Shown here piece by piece: positions 1-10,278 of a stretch of DNA of 64,000 nt. The stretch is from Sesamum alatum. Taxonomy: Eukaryota; Streptophyta; Magnoliopsida; Lamiales; Pedaliaceae. The translations under genes and the position numbers were made by a program. The DNA is taken from NCBI GenBank assembly GCA_034509735.1, contig JACGWO010000005.1, forward strand, positions 13,381,264 to 13,445,263, read 5' to 3'. The first letter of the stretch is position 1. Each line of letters begins with the position of its first letter. The notes beneath the pieces are model-generated. The model was given only the letters and a program-made list of their open reading frames with translations, was not told the origin of the DNA and ran no database searches.

Positions 1-1214
1 TATTTGTATATTTATGCTTTTGTGATGTTGGACATCACTTGGGTATTTGGAATATCCATTGGTTATTTATGCATGATTATTTGGAATAATTATGTTATGT
101 GAGTTGATGGAATCAACATGGGATGATCACAAGAGCCCTAGACCTTATGTATGGATGAATGTATGATCATTTATTTTCTGTTGGGTGGGGCCTGCGTGCC
201 TCTTGTTTTTGGGACTATCATCTCCCGTATTTTCAGCCTCATGATGTTAAGGCTTGTTTTCTTTATTACCGATGTATTACTTTCAGTTGTAACGAGAGTA
301 GATAGGATTGGTGAGGTTTTAATTTTAACAAGCAATTGGAGTCGGAGACCCCAAGGAGGAGCATCAAGGCGTGAAACAAGAAGCACTTCAAGGCCCATTG
401 GAATGACAATGGGTTTATTATTATTGTAATAATTTAGGACCACCCTAGACAGACCATAGACTCACTGCGGGCTCAGTTGGTCGCATAGGTTGGGCTTGTG
501 ATCATCCTAAACAGGGGTATGCTATGTTTTCTGCATGCGGCGTATTTATTTATCGCTTTAAATATTGGATATTTATGCATGCTAAAACACAATAATGTGA
601 TGAGGTCTCGGTCATACACAAACTTTCATTTGGTTGGACCAAATTAAATATTAGGCCCAGATGGGACTTGGATCAAAATGGTATTTTGGTCTGTCCGAGC
701 CTTCCATCCACAGCAATGTGGTGAGGAAGCTACGACTACCCAAGTGTGGTCTCACGAGTCGTGGCACACTTGGAAGGGGAAAGCTGCACTATTGTTATGA
801 ACAAAAAGACTGCCCTCGCTGTTTCCCTGTCTCACGAGTCGTGGAGGGCAACAGTTTGAGGTATGATTTGGTTGATGGGTCGGGCCTAACACTGAGTAAC
901 ATGGTTCGCTTGGAGTCCTCGGAACCATGCGAATAGGTGATGCAAAAAAATATCTTGGGAATCTCATTGATGAGAATTATATTGGATATCTCCCACGAGG
1001 TCTTCTTCATGTGAATCGTAAAAGCGGGGCATGGAGATTACGCTTGTGGATCCCAAGCCCACTAGGAAATGGTTTCCCGAAACTCCGCTTGAGAGTGGCA
1101 GACTTTCGTATAAATAGTGGGAGGGTTAAAGACTAAAAGACAAAGTCTTCAACTTGAAACAATAATATTACCATCATCTTCTAATTTCTGCTTTACATTT
1201 TCATTAATGTAGAT
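1..1214 (+). other. Copia 5' leader (untranslated), copy A
   Basis: This is non-coding leader, nearly colinear with 5142-6354 in copy B and 59988-61150 (minus strand) in copy D. It holds a hairpin with a palindromic loop (740-773) and a second copy of the loop motif near 829-843. Short ORFs at 151-429 and 661-936 are conserved only because the DNA is repetitive, and I do not call them genes. Confidence 0.75.
740..773 (+). promoter_or_regulatory. Candidate leader hairpin with palindromic loop (copy A)
   Basis: A perfect 9-bp stem, CCAAGTGTG (740-748) with CACACTTGG (765-773), closes a 16-nt loop that contains CACGAGTCGTG, self-complementary except for its central base. The same structure is at 5881-5914 in copy B and, with one stem mismatch, at 60428-60461 in copy D. 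In retroviruses a stem with a palindromic loop in the leader can act in RNA dimerisation or packaging. Applying that here is inference. Confidence 0.4.
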
Positions 1215-2377
1215 ATGTCTAAGAACCCGTTAACCATGATTCTTGAGACTAACACAATTCAACGGAACGAACTACTCGGACTGGCTGAGAAACCTGAGGA
1301 TTGTCCTCGGTTTCGAGAACCAAGCCTACGTCTTGGACGAGCCGCCACCGAGCGACTTACCGGAGGGGTCCACGCCTGAAGAACGTTTGACGTTCGAGAA
1401 ATGGCATGAGGACAACCGGAAAGTACGCAGTATCATACTGGCTTCGATGTCTAATGGCATCCAAAAGCAGTACGAGAGGCTGGACAACGTCTCCGCCATA
1501 ATCCTCCGCATGAAGGAGATTTCTGTGGTTTCGGATAGGCATATTAGATATGCCGCCACAAAAGCATTCTTTGGCACCAAGCTCGCTGAAGGAGCGTCTG
1601 TACAGAGTCATGGGGTCAAGATGCTCTCCCTAGTGGAGAAACTCGAAGACCTTAAAGCTGGGCTTAACAATGACACGTACATTGACGTGATCCTCCAGTC
1701 GCTTCCTCCATCCTATGACCCGTTTGTTGTAAACTACAACATGAACGGACTTGAGAAGTCTATTCATGAGTTGATCAACATGCTGGTCCAATACGAGGCA
1801 ACGACCCATAAGTCGGCGTCGGCGGTATTGATAGGAGAGGCTTCGACCTCCAAGGCGAATGGCAAGAGGGCCGGATGCTGGAAGAGGAAGAAGGGCAAAG
1901 GGAAGACGGTTGTGGCCCCTGCTCACGCTCCGGGCGTCCCTGTTGCTCCGGTTGGACCGAGCAAAGGGAAAGGGAAGGCCCGTGGTTCTCAGCGGTCCAA
2001 GGTAAATGATGTCTGCATGCATTGCCAAGGGAAAGGGCATTGGAAGAGGGAGTGCCCACAACTCCTCTCCAACCCAGGTGTGTTTGTGGTTGAAGTTAAT
2101 ATGATTACTAATTCTGCTTGATGGGTATTAGATACCGGGTGTGGTGCTCACATCTGCAACGATTTGCAGGCACTGCAAAGAAGCAGAAGGCTAACCAAGG
2201 ATGAGATGATCCTGAGGCTAGGCGATGGCAAGGCCATTGCTGCGAGGGCCGTAGGATCACTAGAGTTAGCCATTAGTAGTCATGTTAGGATTGTACTGAA
2301 CGATTGTTTCTATGTACCTAGCATGATTAAAAACATTGTTTCCATCCCGGTCCTTGATAAGGAGGGATATGATTTAC
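1215..2377 (+). pseudogene. Copia gag-protease remnant (copy A)
   Basis: Gag packages element RNA in virus-like particles, and the protease would cut the polyprotein. The family start ATG is at 1215. A one-base insertion near 1257, compared with copy D, shifts the frame, and the long open frame runs from 1243 to 2121. It shows a UBN2-type copia gag (NYSDWLRNL near its start), a lysine-rich linker and a CCHC knuckle (CX2CX4HX4C) at about residues 258-272. A TGA at 2119-2121 replaces the TCA serine of copy B just before the protease motif (LDTGC, then HIC), which continues in frame to about 2377. The copy ends before integrase, so it cannot make functional pol. Confidence 0.85.
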
Positions 2378-4587
2378 TGTTGGAATAGGTGACCAGAAAG
2401 CCAATAGGTTTGGCAATTTGTAACCTATCCGACAACTTGATGTGAATGTAATATTATTATGTGATGAATAAGATGAGTATTCGTCTTTGTTGCGCTCATC
2501 TTACATTTGTTAAAATGATGTTTAACTTATATCGCAACAAAGCCCACAGACCATGGATAACAACTCGTGCAGTTAAGCCACGCATTGGATGGTGGTCATG
2601 AAACCAACTGATTAAGAGTTGGGTCTGAAACGTTCCAAGTCGAGGACCTCGAGACAGGGCATCGAGAGTCCTATTGAGACTTGCGTCAAGAGTCGTGTTC
2701 ATTGGATGAATGCCGTGTTTCATCGGCGACAGGCGTGGGATGCCTACACGATCTTGATGGGTTGGTCGACTGGGATCGAGCCGACTGGACTGACTCGCGG
2801 GGATCATCATATGGAAGCCTTGGAGGCTTGGTCGGTATGATTGGTTTTCCCCGATTCCGATAGTACGGGAGTAATCCTCAGACTTGAGGATCATGGCAGT
2901 CGCGTGCACAGGACGGTTGTATCTTGGATCTGGCGAGAGGTAATCATTCTGTAAGATGATTATCATAAGCCTTGTCCAGTGCAGTCAGAATGTGTAGCGA
3001 GGACGGTGGAATCCAAGAAGAGGATCCGTCCCCTGTCAGTATGTGACAGAGGTATCTCCTATGCACTCGGAGACACATTCATGCTGTTTGAAGTTGTGGC
3101 CACAGTGGTTGGTCGAACAGGGAATGGTTTCCTGTGTCGACGCAATGAAGCATACGTGGTCTCGAGTATTAAGCATAGATGCCTAGTCAAGGATGGGAAC
3201 CGACGCCCAATTCCATACCCTAGACTAAGGCCGGGAGAGGGTAGATGGAAGGATCGTACCCGTACGGAATCGGCGCCTAAATGTTCAAGCCAATTCACCT
3301 AGTCTCTAGTGCCATGGACCATTGCTAGACGGCCACCCATGGTAACGGGCCCTTGTGGGACACGGGCCCAAGTCTAGCTGAGGGTGAACCTAAAGGGTCA
3401 CACACAAATCACCGAGGAGGTTGAATGATCGACTTGGAGTCAATCTCGAAGGATAAAATAAGTAATTGGAATACTTAAGGGAAAGTCCATTGGATGGACG
3501 GGCCGATATTGTATCGGGCTTTCATTTAATCGGTAAATTGGATTTTCGATTAAATATGGAAAGTTGAGATGTTGAGACGTTGGATCTTTTAATTGGATTA
3601 AAAGATCAACGGGAATAATTTAAGTGGACATTAAATTGGATTTAATATTGGGTTCGTCGTAATTGGATTACGATAAAACCCGGTTCGTTAAATTATACCC
3701 GAGAAGAGAAATAATTCCTAATTTGGAATGGGAAGAAGTTGGACTTCTTTCCTTAATTAAACATGGCCGACACGCTCCCTTGGAGGAAGCAAAATCAGCC
3801 ATGTTTCATGCTAGGTGGTATGTTGGCTTATCTCTTTTAGAAAGAGACAAATCAACTCCAATCAAGCTCTTCCCTTTTGGTATGATTTGATCATACCATA
3901 AATTTTGGTAGGCTTGATTGAAGAATTGGTGGTGATTGATTGGAATGAATCTAGACATCCTTGGATGAACCTAGACACATTCCAATGATCACATTAATTA
4001 TGTATATATATATTAGAATATACAACACAAAGCATATGTGATTCATTATTCATCTTTTTCTAGGAAAAAGAGAAGACAAAAATCCTCTCCTCTCTCTCAA
4101 TTTTCGTGCTCCCTCCCTCTCTTACACTTGTGTTCTTCACTTGATTTTGAATCAAGAAGAAGAACAAAGTAAGTTTAAGAGAACACTAATTCATAGTGTT
4201 CTTCTCTTAAACCGATTCCTTCCTAAACCCGTTCTTTTCTAGCAAGAAGAACGTGTGTTTCTTCCGGTGTAGTGTGGATCACCTTTGGAGAATCCATACG
4301 TTTGGATTTCGTGAGCATTCCGGAGAAGGAACAACGCTAGTAGCCGGGAGCATATGCTAAACAATCAAAGTAACGGTTTATTACGCTTTGATTGATTTCA
4401 TTTGTATATCTATGCCCTATGTGTTTAAATATATGTTTTAATATTTACACATCCTACATCGAACGTCCGGTTGAGCACCCAAGGGTACACCCCTTGGGAT
4501 TCGCGTATTTTGAATTTGATTGAAATTTACGTACTTCATGCTTTCTTGCTTCCGCTCGCGCTCCCGGGCGGATCCGCTTGTCCTTCA
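2378..4587 (+). repeat. 5' LTR of copia copy B
   Basis: This 2210-bp LTR runs from TGTTGGAATAGG to GTCCTTCA and ends three bases before the primer site. It matches 10279-12410 and, inverted, the LTRs at 27337, 35840, 51620, 57492 and 61865. Compared with the 3' LTR it lacks about 15 bp near 2487, and the 3' LTR lacks about 90 bp near 10656. A 107-codon ORF (2979-3302) recurs in other LTR copies but is ordinary LTR sequence, not a gene. Confidence 0.92.
4003..4013 (+). promoter_or_regulatory. Candidate LTR TATA box
   Basis: A TATATATA run lies about 575 bases before the LTR end, followed by a CT-rich, leader-like stretch (4070-4140). The same block occurs in every LTR of the family here. It would fit a U3 promoter with transcription starting about 30 bases downstream. 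This is inferred from position and composition only. Confidence 0.35.
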
Positions 4588-4590
4588 AAG

Positions 4591-4602
4591 TGGTATCAGA
4601 GC
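4591..4602 (+). other. Primer binding site (tRNA-iMet), copy B
   Basis: TGGTATCAGAGC, three bases after the LTR end, is the standard plant copia primer site complementary to the 3' end of initiator tRNA-Met. It fixes the element's orientation and LTR boundary. Confidence 0.95.
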
Positions 4603-6354
4603 CCGGTTCGATGTAAGGGGCATAGATCTATGTGTTTGGCATGATCTACTTGCTTTTAAATGGCTTTATTGGCATGTTAGATTACATAAATATATGAATA
4701 ATATGATGATTCAATGTTTGGATTTAGTGGACTTTTGGCATGCTTAATTTTGTTAGATTGGATCCACAATTGCATGCTTATTTTCAGAATAATATTAATG
4801 TTATTGTGCTGAAACAGTTTTGAAAAACAAAAAAAAAAAATTGGGATCGATCGGCAGCGGCCGCTGCCAGCGCGCGGCACAGAGCGCGGGCCTTGTGCGC
4901 GCGGGCGGCTGGCCAGCACAACGGCTGGGCCGTTTTGTGCCGTTTTTCGACTTTTTCCAGAAAATTTGATTTTCTGTATTTTCTGCACAATATTCTGAAA
5001 ATATGTTAATTTTGCATTTTTGATTTTGGGATAATTGGATTATTCCTTGAATTAAATTTGCTTAATTAATTTGGGATTAAAACATGCATTGGATGCATTG
5101 TTTAAAATGTCCATTAAATTTAAAATTTGAATTTTGCGTATTATTTGTATATTTATGCTTTTGTGATGTTGGACATCACTTGGGTATTTGGAATATCCAT
5201 TGGTTATTTATGCATGATTATTTGGAATAATTATGTTATATGTGAGTTGATGGAATCAACATGGGATGATCACAAAGCCCTAGACCTTGTGTATGGATGA
5301 ATGAATGTTTATTTATTTTCTGTTGGGTGGGGCCTGCGTGCCTCTTGTTTTTGGGACTATCATCTCCCGTATTTTCAGCCTCATGATGTTAAGGCTTGTT
5401 TTCTTTATTACCGATGTATTACTTTCAGTTGTAATGAGAGTAGATAGGATTGGTGAGGTTTCAATTTTAACAAGCAATTGGAGTCGGAGACCCCAAGGAG
5501 GAGCATCAAGGCGTGAAACAAGAGCACTACAAGGCCCATTGGAATGACAATGGGTATATTACTATTGTAATAATTTAGGACCACCCTAGACAGACCATAG
5601 ACTCACTGCGGGCTCAGTGGGTCGCATAGGTTGGGCTTGTGATCATCCTAACAGGGGTATGCTATGTTTTATGCATGCGGCGTTTTTTATTTATCGCTTT
5701 AAATATTGGATATTTATGCATGCTAAAACACCATAATGTGATGAGGTCTCGGTCACACTTAAACTCTCATTTGGTTGGACCAAATCAAATATTAGGCCAG
5801 AATGGACTTGGATCAAAATGGTATTTATGATCTGTCCGAGCCTTCCATCCACAGCAATGTGGTGAGGAAGCTACCACTACCCAAGTGTGGTCTCACGAGT
5901 CGTGGCACACTTGGACTAGGGGAAAGCTGCACCATTGTTGTGAACAAAAAGACTGCGCTCGCTGTTTTCCTGTCTCACGAGTCGTGGGGGGCGACAGTTT
6001 GAGGCATGATTTTGTTGATGGGTAGGGCCTAACACTGAGTAACATGGTTCGCTTGGAGTCCTCGGAACCATGCGAATAGGTGAGGCAAAATATCTTGGGA
6101 ATCTCATTGGATGAGAATGATATTGGATATCTCCCACAAGGTCTTCTTCATGTGAATCGTAAAAGCGGGGCATGGAGATTATGCTTGTGGATCCCAAGCC
6201 CACTAGGAAATAGTTTCCCGAAACTCCGCTTGAGAGTGGCAGACTTTCGTATAAATAGTGGGAGGGTTAAAGACTAAAAGACCAGGTCTTCAACTTGAAC
6301 AATAATATTACCATCATCTGCTAATTTCTGCTTTACATTTTCATTAATGTAGAT
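4603..6354 (+). other. Copia leader, copy B
   Basis: A 1.75-kb untranslated leader. A short GC-rich island (about 4855-4935) is set in AT-rich DNA, and the sequence from 5142 is shared with copy A. An 80-codon ORF at 5305-5547 is found in altered form in copies A and D; I see no domain in it. The hairpin of copy A recurs at 5881-5914. Confidence 0.75.
4855..4935. repeat. GC-rich island in leader (copy B version)
   Basis: About 80 bp rich in GCGC and GGCC blocks, bounded by an A-run (4830-4840) and a pyrimidine-rich segment. Copy D has about 240 bp of different GC-rich sequence at the equivalent place (61370-61610), and copy E about 480 bp (33450-33930). Confidence 0.6.
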
Positions 6355-7614
6355 ATGTCTAAAGAACCCATTAACCATGATTCTCGAGACTAAACAAATT
6401 CAACGGAACGAACTATTCAGACTGGCTAAGAAACCTGAGGATTGTCCTCGGTTTCGAGAACCAAGGCTACGTCTTGGACGAGCCGCCACCGAGCGACTTA
6501 CCGGAGGGGTCCACGCCTGAAGAACGTTTGACGTTCGAGAAATGGCATGAGGACAACCGGAAAGTACGCAGTATCATACTGGCTTCGATGTCTAACGACA
6601 TCCAGAAGCAGTATGAGAGGCTGGACGACGTCTTCGCCATAATGCTCCGCATGAACGAGGTTTATGCGGTTCCGGATAGGCATATTAGATATGCCGCCAC
6701 AAAAGCATTCTTTTGGCACCAAGCTTGCTGAAGGAGCGTCTGTACAAAGTCATGGGGTCAAGATGCTCTCCCTAGTGGAGAAACTCGAGGACCTTAAAGC
6801 TGGGCTTAACAATGACACGTACATTGATGTGATCCTCCAGTCGCTTCCTCCATCCTATGACCCGTTTGTTGTAAACTACAACATGAACGGACTTGAGAAG
6901 TCTATTCATGAGTTGATCAACATGCTGGTCCAATACGAGGCAACGACCCATAAGTCGGCGCCAGCGGTATTGATAGGAGAGGCTTCAACCTCCAAGGCGA
7001 ATGGCAAGAGGGCCGGACGCTGGAAGAGGAAGAAGGGCAAAGGGAAGACGGTTGCGGCCCCTGCTCGTGCTCCGAGCATCCCTGTTGCTCCGATTAGACC
7101 GAGCAAAGGAAAGGGGAAGGCCAATGGTTCTCAGTGGTCCAAGGCAAATGATGTCTGCATGCATTGCCAAGGGAAAGGGCATTGGAAGAGGGAGTGCCCA
7201 CAACTCCTCTCCAACCCAGGTGTGTTTGTGGTTGAAGTTAATATGATTACCAATTCTGCTTCATGGGTATTGGATACCGGGTGTGGTGCTCACATCTGCA
7301 ATGATTTGCTGGCACTGCAAAGAAGCAGAAGGCTAACCAAGGATGAGATGATCCTGAGGCTAGGCGATGGCAAGGCCGTTGCTGCGGAGGCCGTAGGATC
7401 ACTAGAGTTAGCCATTAGTAGTCATGTTAGGATTAAACTGAACGACTGCTTCTATGTACCTAGCATGATTAAAAACATTATTTCCATCCCGGTCCTTGAT
7501 AAGGAGGGATATGAATTTACCATCAATAAAAATGGTTTTTTACATTATCAAAGATGGTATTTCTCATCTGCTTGGTACATTGGTCAACGGTCTGTACATA
7601 CTTCAACAGTCTAA
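6355..7614 (+). pseudogene. Copia gag-protease (copy B), frameshifted
   Basis: The expected start ATG at 6355 is followed by an extra A (aaag for aag relative to copy A) and a one-base insertion near 6394, so the N-terminus is out of frame. Gag sequence is readable from 6474. An extra T near 6713 (ctttt for cttt) moves it to the frame that runs 6664-7614. There the gag core is followed by a lysine-rich linker, a CCHC knuckle at about residues 165-178 and the protease motif LDTGC...HIC at about 203-212. The frame leaves the family sequence near 7550, at a T-run, before pre-integrase. In the family gag and pol are one continuous frame. Confidence 0.88.
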
Positions 7615-8588
7615 TTGGATTATGACTGCAGAACACAAACAAAAACGTGATGATCATAATAACGCACAGATATGGCATGCGAGGTTAGGTCATATCTCTA
7701 AAGATAGGATAAGAAGGTTGGTGGACTCAAAAAGTCTAGAAATAGACGATTTGGAGAACCTACCGACCTGTGAATCCTGTCTAAAGGGAAAGATGACCAA
7801 GAAACCCTTTGTTGGACAAAGTACGCTACCCAGTGGTCTGTTGGATTTGATCCATACAGATGTCTGTGGTCCACTAAATACTCAGGCTAGAGGTGGGTAC
7901 TCGTACTACATAACCTTTACCGATGATCACTCACGGTATGGTTATGTTTACCTGATGAGGTACAAGTCTGAAGCCTTTGGAAGGTTTAAGGAATACAGAC
8001 TTGAAGTAGAGAACCAAACCGGTCGAAAGATCAAAGCCCTTCGGTCGGACCGAGGTGGAGAGTATTTAAGCGGTGAGTTTACTGATTATCTAAAAGAGAA
8101 TTGGATTCTCTCTCAGTGGACCCGTCCTGGAACACCGCAGCTTAATGGTATGTCTGAAAGGAGGAATCGGACCTTGGTGGACATGATCCGATCCATGATG
8201 AGTTTTACCGAACTACCCCTTTCCTTCTGGGGATACGCTCTTGAGACGGCGGCCAAAGTTTTGAACTTGGCGCCATCTAAAAAGGTATCCCAGACGCCAT
8301 ATGAGATATGGCATGGCAAGCCTGCCTCCTACAAATACTTGAAAAGTGTGGGGTTGCCCCGCATATATCAAGAGATTAGTGGGAGATAAACTGGACTCGA
8401 GGTCTAGTTTATGCAGGTTCATCGGCTATCCAAAAGAAACTGCGGGGTATTATTTCTATGATCCCTCCGAGCAAAAGGTTTTTGTCTCGCGAAACGCAGT
8501 GTTCTTGCAAAAGGGTTTTCCATCAGATAGTCGACGCGATGAGGTGCTCCTTGAGAATCAAGTGAGGCACCCCATGAGGTGGCAGTGA
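7496..8588 (+). pseudogene. Copia integrase (copy B)
   Basis: Integrase joins the cDNA to host DNA. The 7496-8389 frame holds a GAG-pre-integrase zinc motif (His61, His66, Cys92, Cys95) and then the catalytic core, with Asp122 (HTDV), Asp185 (RSDRGGEY) and Glu221 (SERRNRTL). Asp185 and Glu221 are 35 residues apart, the expected D,D35E spacing. An extra A near 8345 (gaaaag for gaaag) shifts the frame, and the SH3-like C-terminal part continues at 8346-8588. A base lost near 8553 then ends this frame. The catalytic triad is intact, but the protein is not continuous with gag or RT. Confidence 0.9.
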
Positions 8589-9643
8589 CATCTGAGCCAG
8601 AAGTTCCCACTGATAGTGTTCCAGTCCTCCGTAGGTCGGCCAGAGCATCCCATGCACCTGATAGGTATGGATTTCTGGGCCTGACTGGTCAATTGGATAA
8701 TGATCCAAAGACGTACGAAGAAGCGATGTCGGACATCGATTCGGATAAGTGGCTTGGGCCATGAAATCCGAGATGGACTCAATGGGTACAAACCAGGTTT
8801 GGACCCTAGTAGATCCACCCAAAGGGGTTAAACCCGTAGGGTGTAAATAGGTCTACAAACGTAAGCTTGGAGCTGACGGGGAGGTTACAACCTTTAAAGT
8901 CAGGCTTGTGGCGAAGGGTTATACTCAGCGACCCGAGGTCGATTTTGAGGAAACCTATTCACCTGTAGCAATAGCCAAGTCCATTCGGATACTGCTTGCC
9001 ATAGCAGCATGGTATGACTATGAAATATGGCAGATGGACGTGAAAACGGCTTTCCTCAACGGTTTTCGTAGAGGAAGAGATCTATATGGATCAGTTGGAG
9101 GGTTTCACAAACTGTTGGAGAAGTGCAGAAGGTCTGCCGTCTCCAAAGGTCCATCTATGGCCTCAAACAAGCTTCCCGAAGCTGGAACATACGTTTTGAT
9201 GAAGTCATACGGGGATATCATTTCATCAAAAAACGAGTCCGATCCTTGTGTATACAAGAAGATCAGTGGGAGCTCAGTTGCGTTTCTGGTGCTTTACGTG
9301 GATGACATCTTGCTCATTGGGAATGATGCTAAGATTTTGGGTACCACTAAAGCTTGGTTGTCAACGCAATTCTCCATGAAGGATATGGGCGAGGCATCCT
9401 ACATCCTTGGCCTCAAGATCTACAGGGATAGATCTAGAAGGATGTTAGGAATGGCCCAGTCCTCGTATATTGAGAAAGTCTTGAAGAGATTCAAGATGGA
9501 GAACTCAAAACGAGGATTCCTTCCTATGAGGCATGGAATTAAGTTATCCAAGAAGCAGTCTCCTAAGACTGATGAGGAGCTTAAAAGGATGTTGGACATC
9601 CCCTATGCTTCAGCCGTAGGTTGTTCAGTGCACTAAACCTGAT
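8579..9643 (+). pseudogene. Copia reverse transcriptase (copy B)
   Basis: RVT_2-type reverse transcriptase, which would copy element RNA into cDNA. The linker frame 8579-8764 ends where a base is missing beside GCTTGGGCC. Pol then continues from 8764 with a TAG in place of the tryptophan codon near 8849. In the 8908-9636 frame the first catalytic Asp is in the motif around residue 44 (QMDVKTAFLNG), and YVDD is at residues 130-133. Between them about 160 bases are read out of frame. Three single-base insertions (near 9063, 9110 and 9230) relative to copy D together restore the frame. A 14-base deletion near 9621 ends it before RNase H. Confidence 0.88.
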
Positions 9644-10254
9644 GTGGCTTTCGCTGTGAGCGTAACAAGTCGATATCAGTTGTGTGCCGGGGAGGCACAC
9701 TGGAGTGCAGTCAAGACTATCCTGAAGTATTTGAAAAGGACTAAGGACATGTTCTTTATCTACGGCGGTGGAGAGTTGATACTGGAAGGCTATAGCGACG
9801 CTAGCTTCCAGTCGGATGACGATGATGCCGAGTCTCAGTATGATTTTGTATTTAGACTAAATGGTGGCGTGGTTACTTGGAAGGGTTCCAAGCAAGCTAC
9901 CATGGCGGACTCCACCATAGAGTTTTGAATACATAGCGGCTTTGGAAGCTGCTAAGGAGTGGTTTGGTTGATGAGCTACATCCAAGGGTTGGATGTAGTA
10001 CCTAGCATTGCTAAGCCTGTAATTATCTTTTATGATAACAACGGGGCGATAGCGCTAGCAAAGGAACCGAGATCTCATCACGATCCAAGCATATTCTTAG
10101 ACGCTACCATCTGCTTAGAAAGATGGATAGCACGAGTGACGTTCGGTTGGACCAAGTTAGCTCCGCAGAAAACATAGCAGATCCACTTGCTAAGCCCATG
10201 TCGCAAGTTGCCCATACTCACCATCTGAATAAGAGGTTCGAGGTCAATGGGTGA
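9644..10254 (+). pseudogene. Copia RNase H (copy B)
   Basis: This is the C-terminal RNase H, which would degrade the RNA strand during cDNA synthesis. 9644-9928 carries the GYSDASFQSD-like acidic motif and the WKGSKQ segment. A one-base change near 9923 creates a stop (TTTTGA for TCTGAA), and a second frame, 9959-10177, carries the FYDNNGAI motif. The family stop codon is at 10252-10254, about a dozen bases before the polypurine tract. Copy D shows the same end (RFEVNW then stop). Confidence 0.85.
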
Positions 10255-10264
10255 TTGACTTTAG

Positions 10265-10278
10265 GTCAAGTGGGAGAT
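10265..10278 (+). other. Polypurine tract, copy B
   Basis: GTCAAGTGGGAGAT directly precedes the 3' LTR. The same tract precedes the 3' LTR of copy D (53843-53856, minus strand), and a variant precedes copy C's LTR (49712-49726). It primes plus-strand cDNA in this family. Confidence 0.85.

Larger units (their letters stand above)
1..2377 (+). mobile_element. Ty1/copia element, copy A: leader plus gag-protease, truncated both sides
   Basis: The first bases match the interior of the leader of copy B (from about 5142), so the 5' LTR and primer site of this copy lie upstream of the window. The leader fills 1-1214, gag starts at 1215, and the copy stops within the protease region at 2377, where it abuts the first base of copy B's 5' LTR. 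In copy B the same reading continues into the integrase, so about two thirds of pol is missing here. Inference: either copy B inserted here and the downstream half of A was later lost, or two family members recombined. Confidence 0.85.

Noticed and set aside
1630..2061. 143-codon minus-strand ORF
   Set aside because: It is antisense to the gag of copy A; a similar shadow occurs opposite gag in copy B.
2979..3302. 107-codon ORF also seen at 10800-11123 and 58778-59101 (minus)
   Set aside because: It recurs because it lies in the LTR. It has no domain I recognise, and it is broken or altered in other LTR copies.
4591..4602. Possible tRNA gene signal at TGGTATCAGAGC and its inverse copies
   Set aside because: It is the retroelement primer site. 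No cloverleaf surrounds it.
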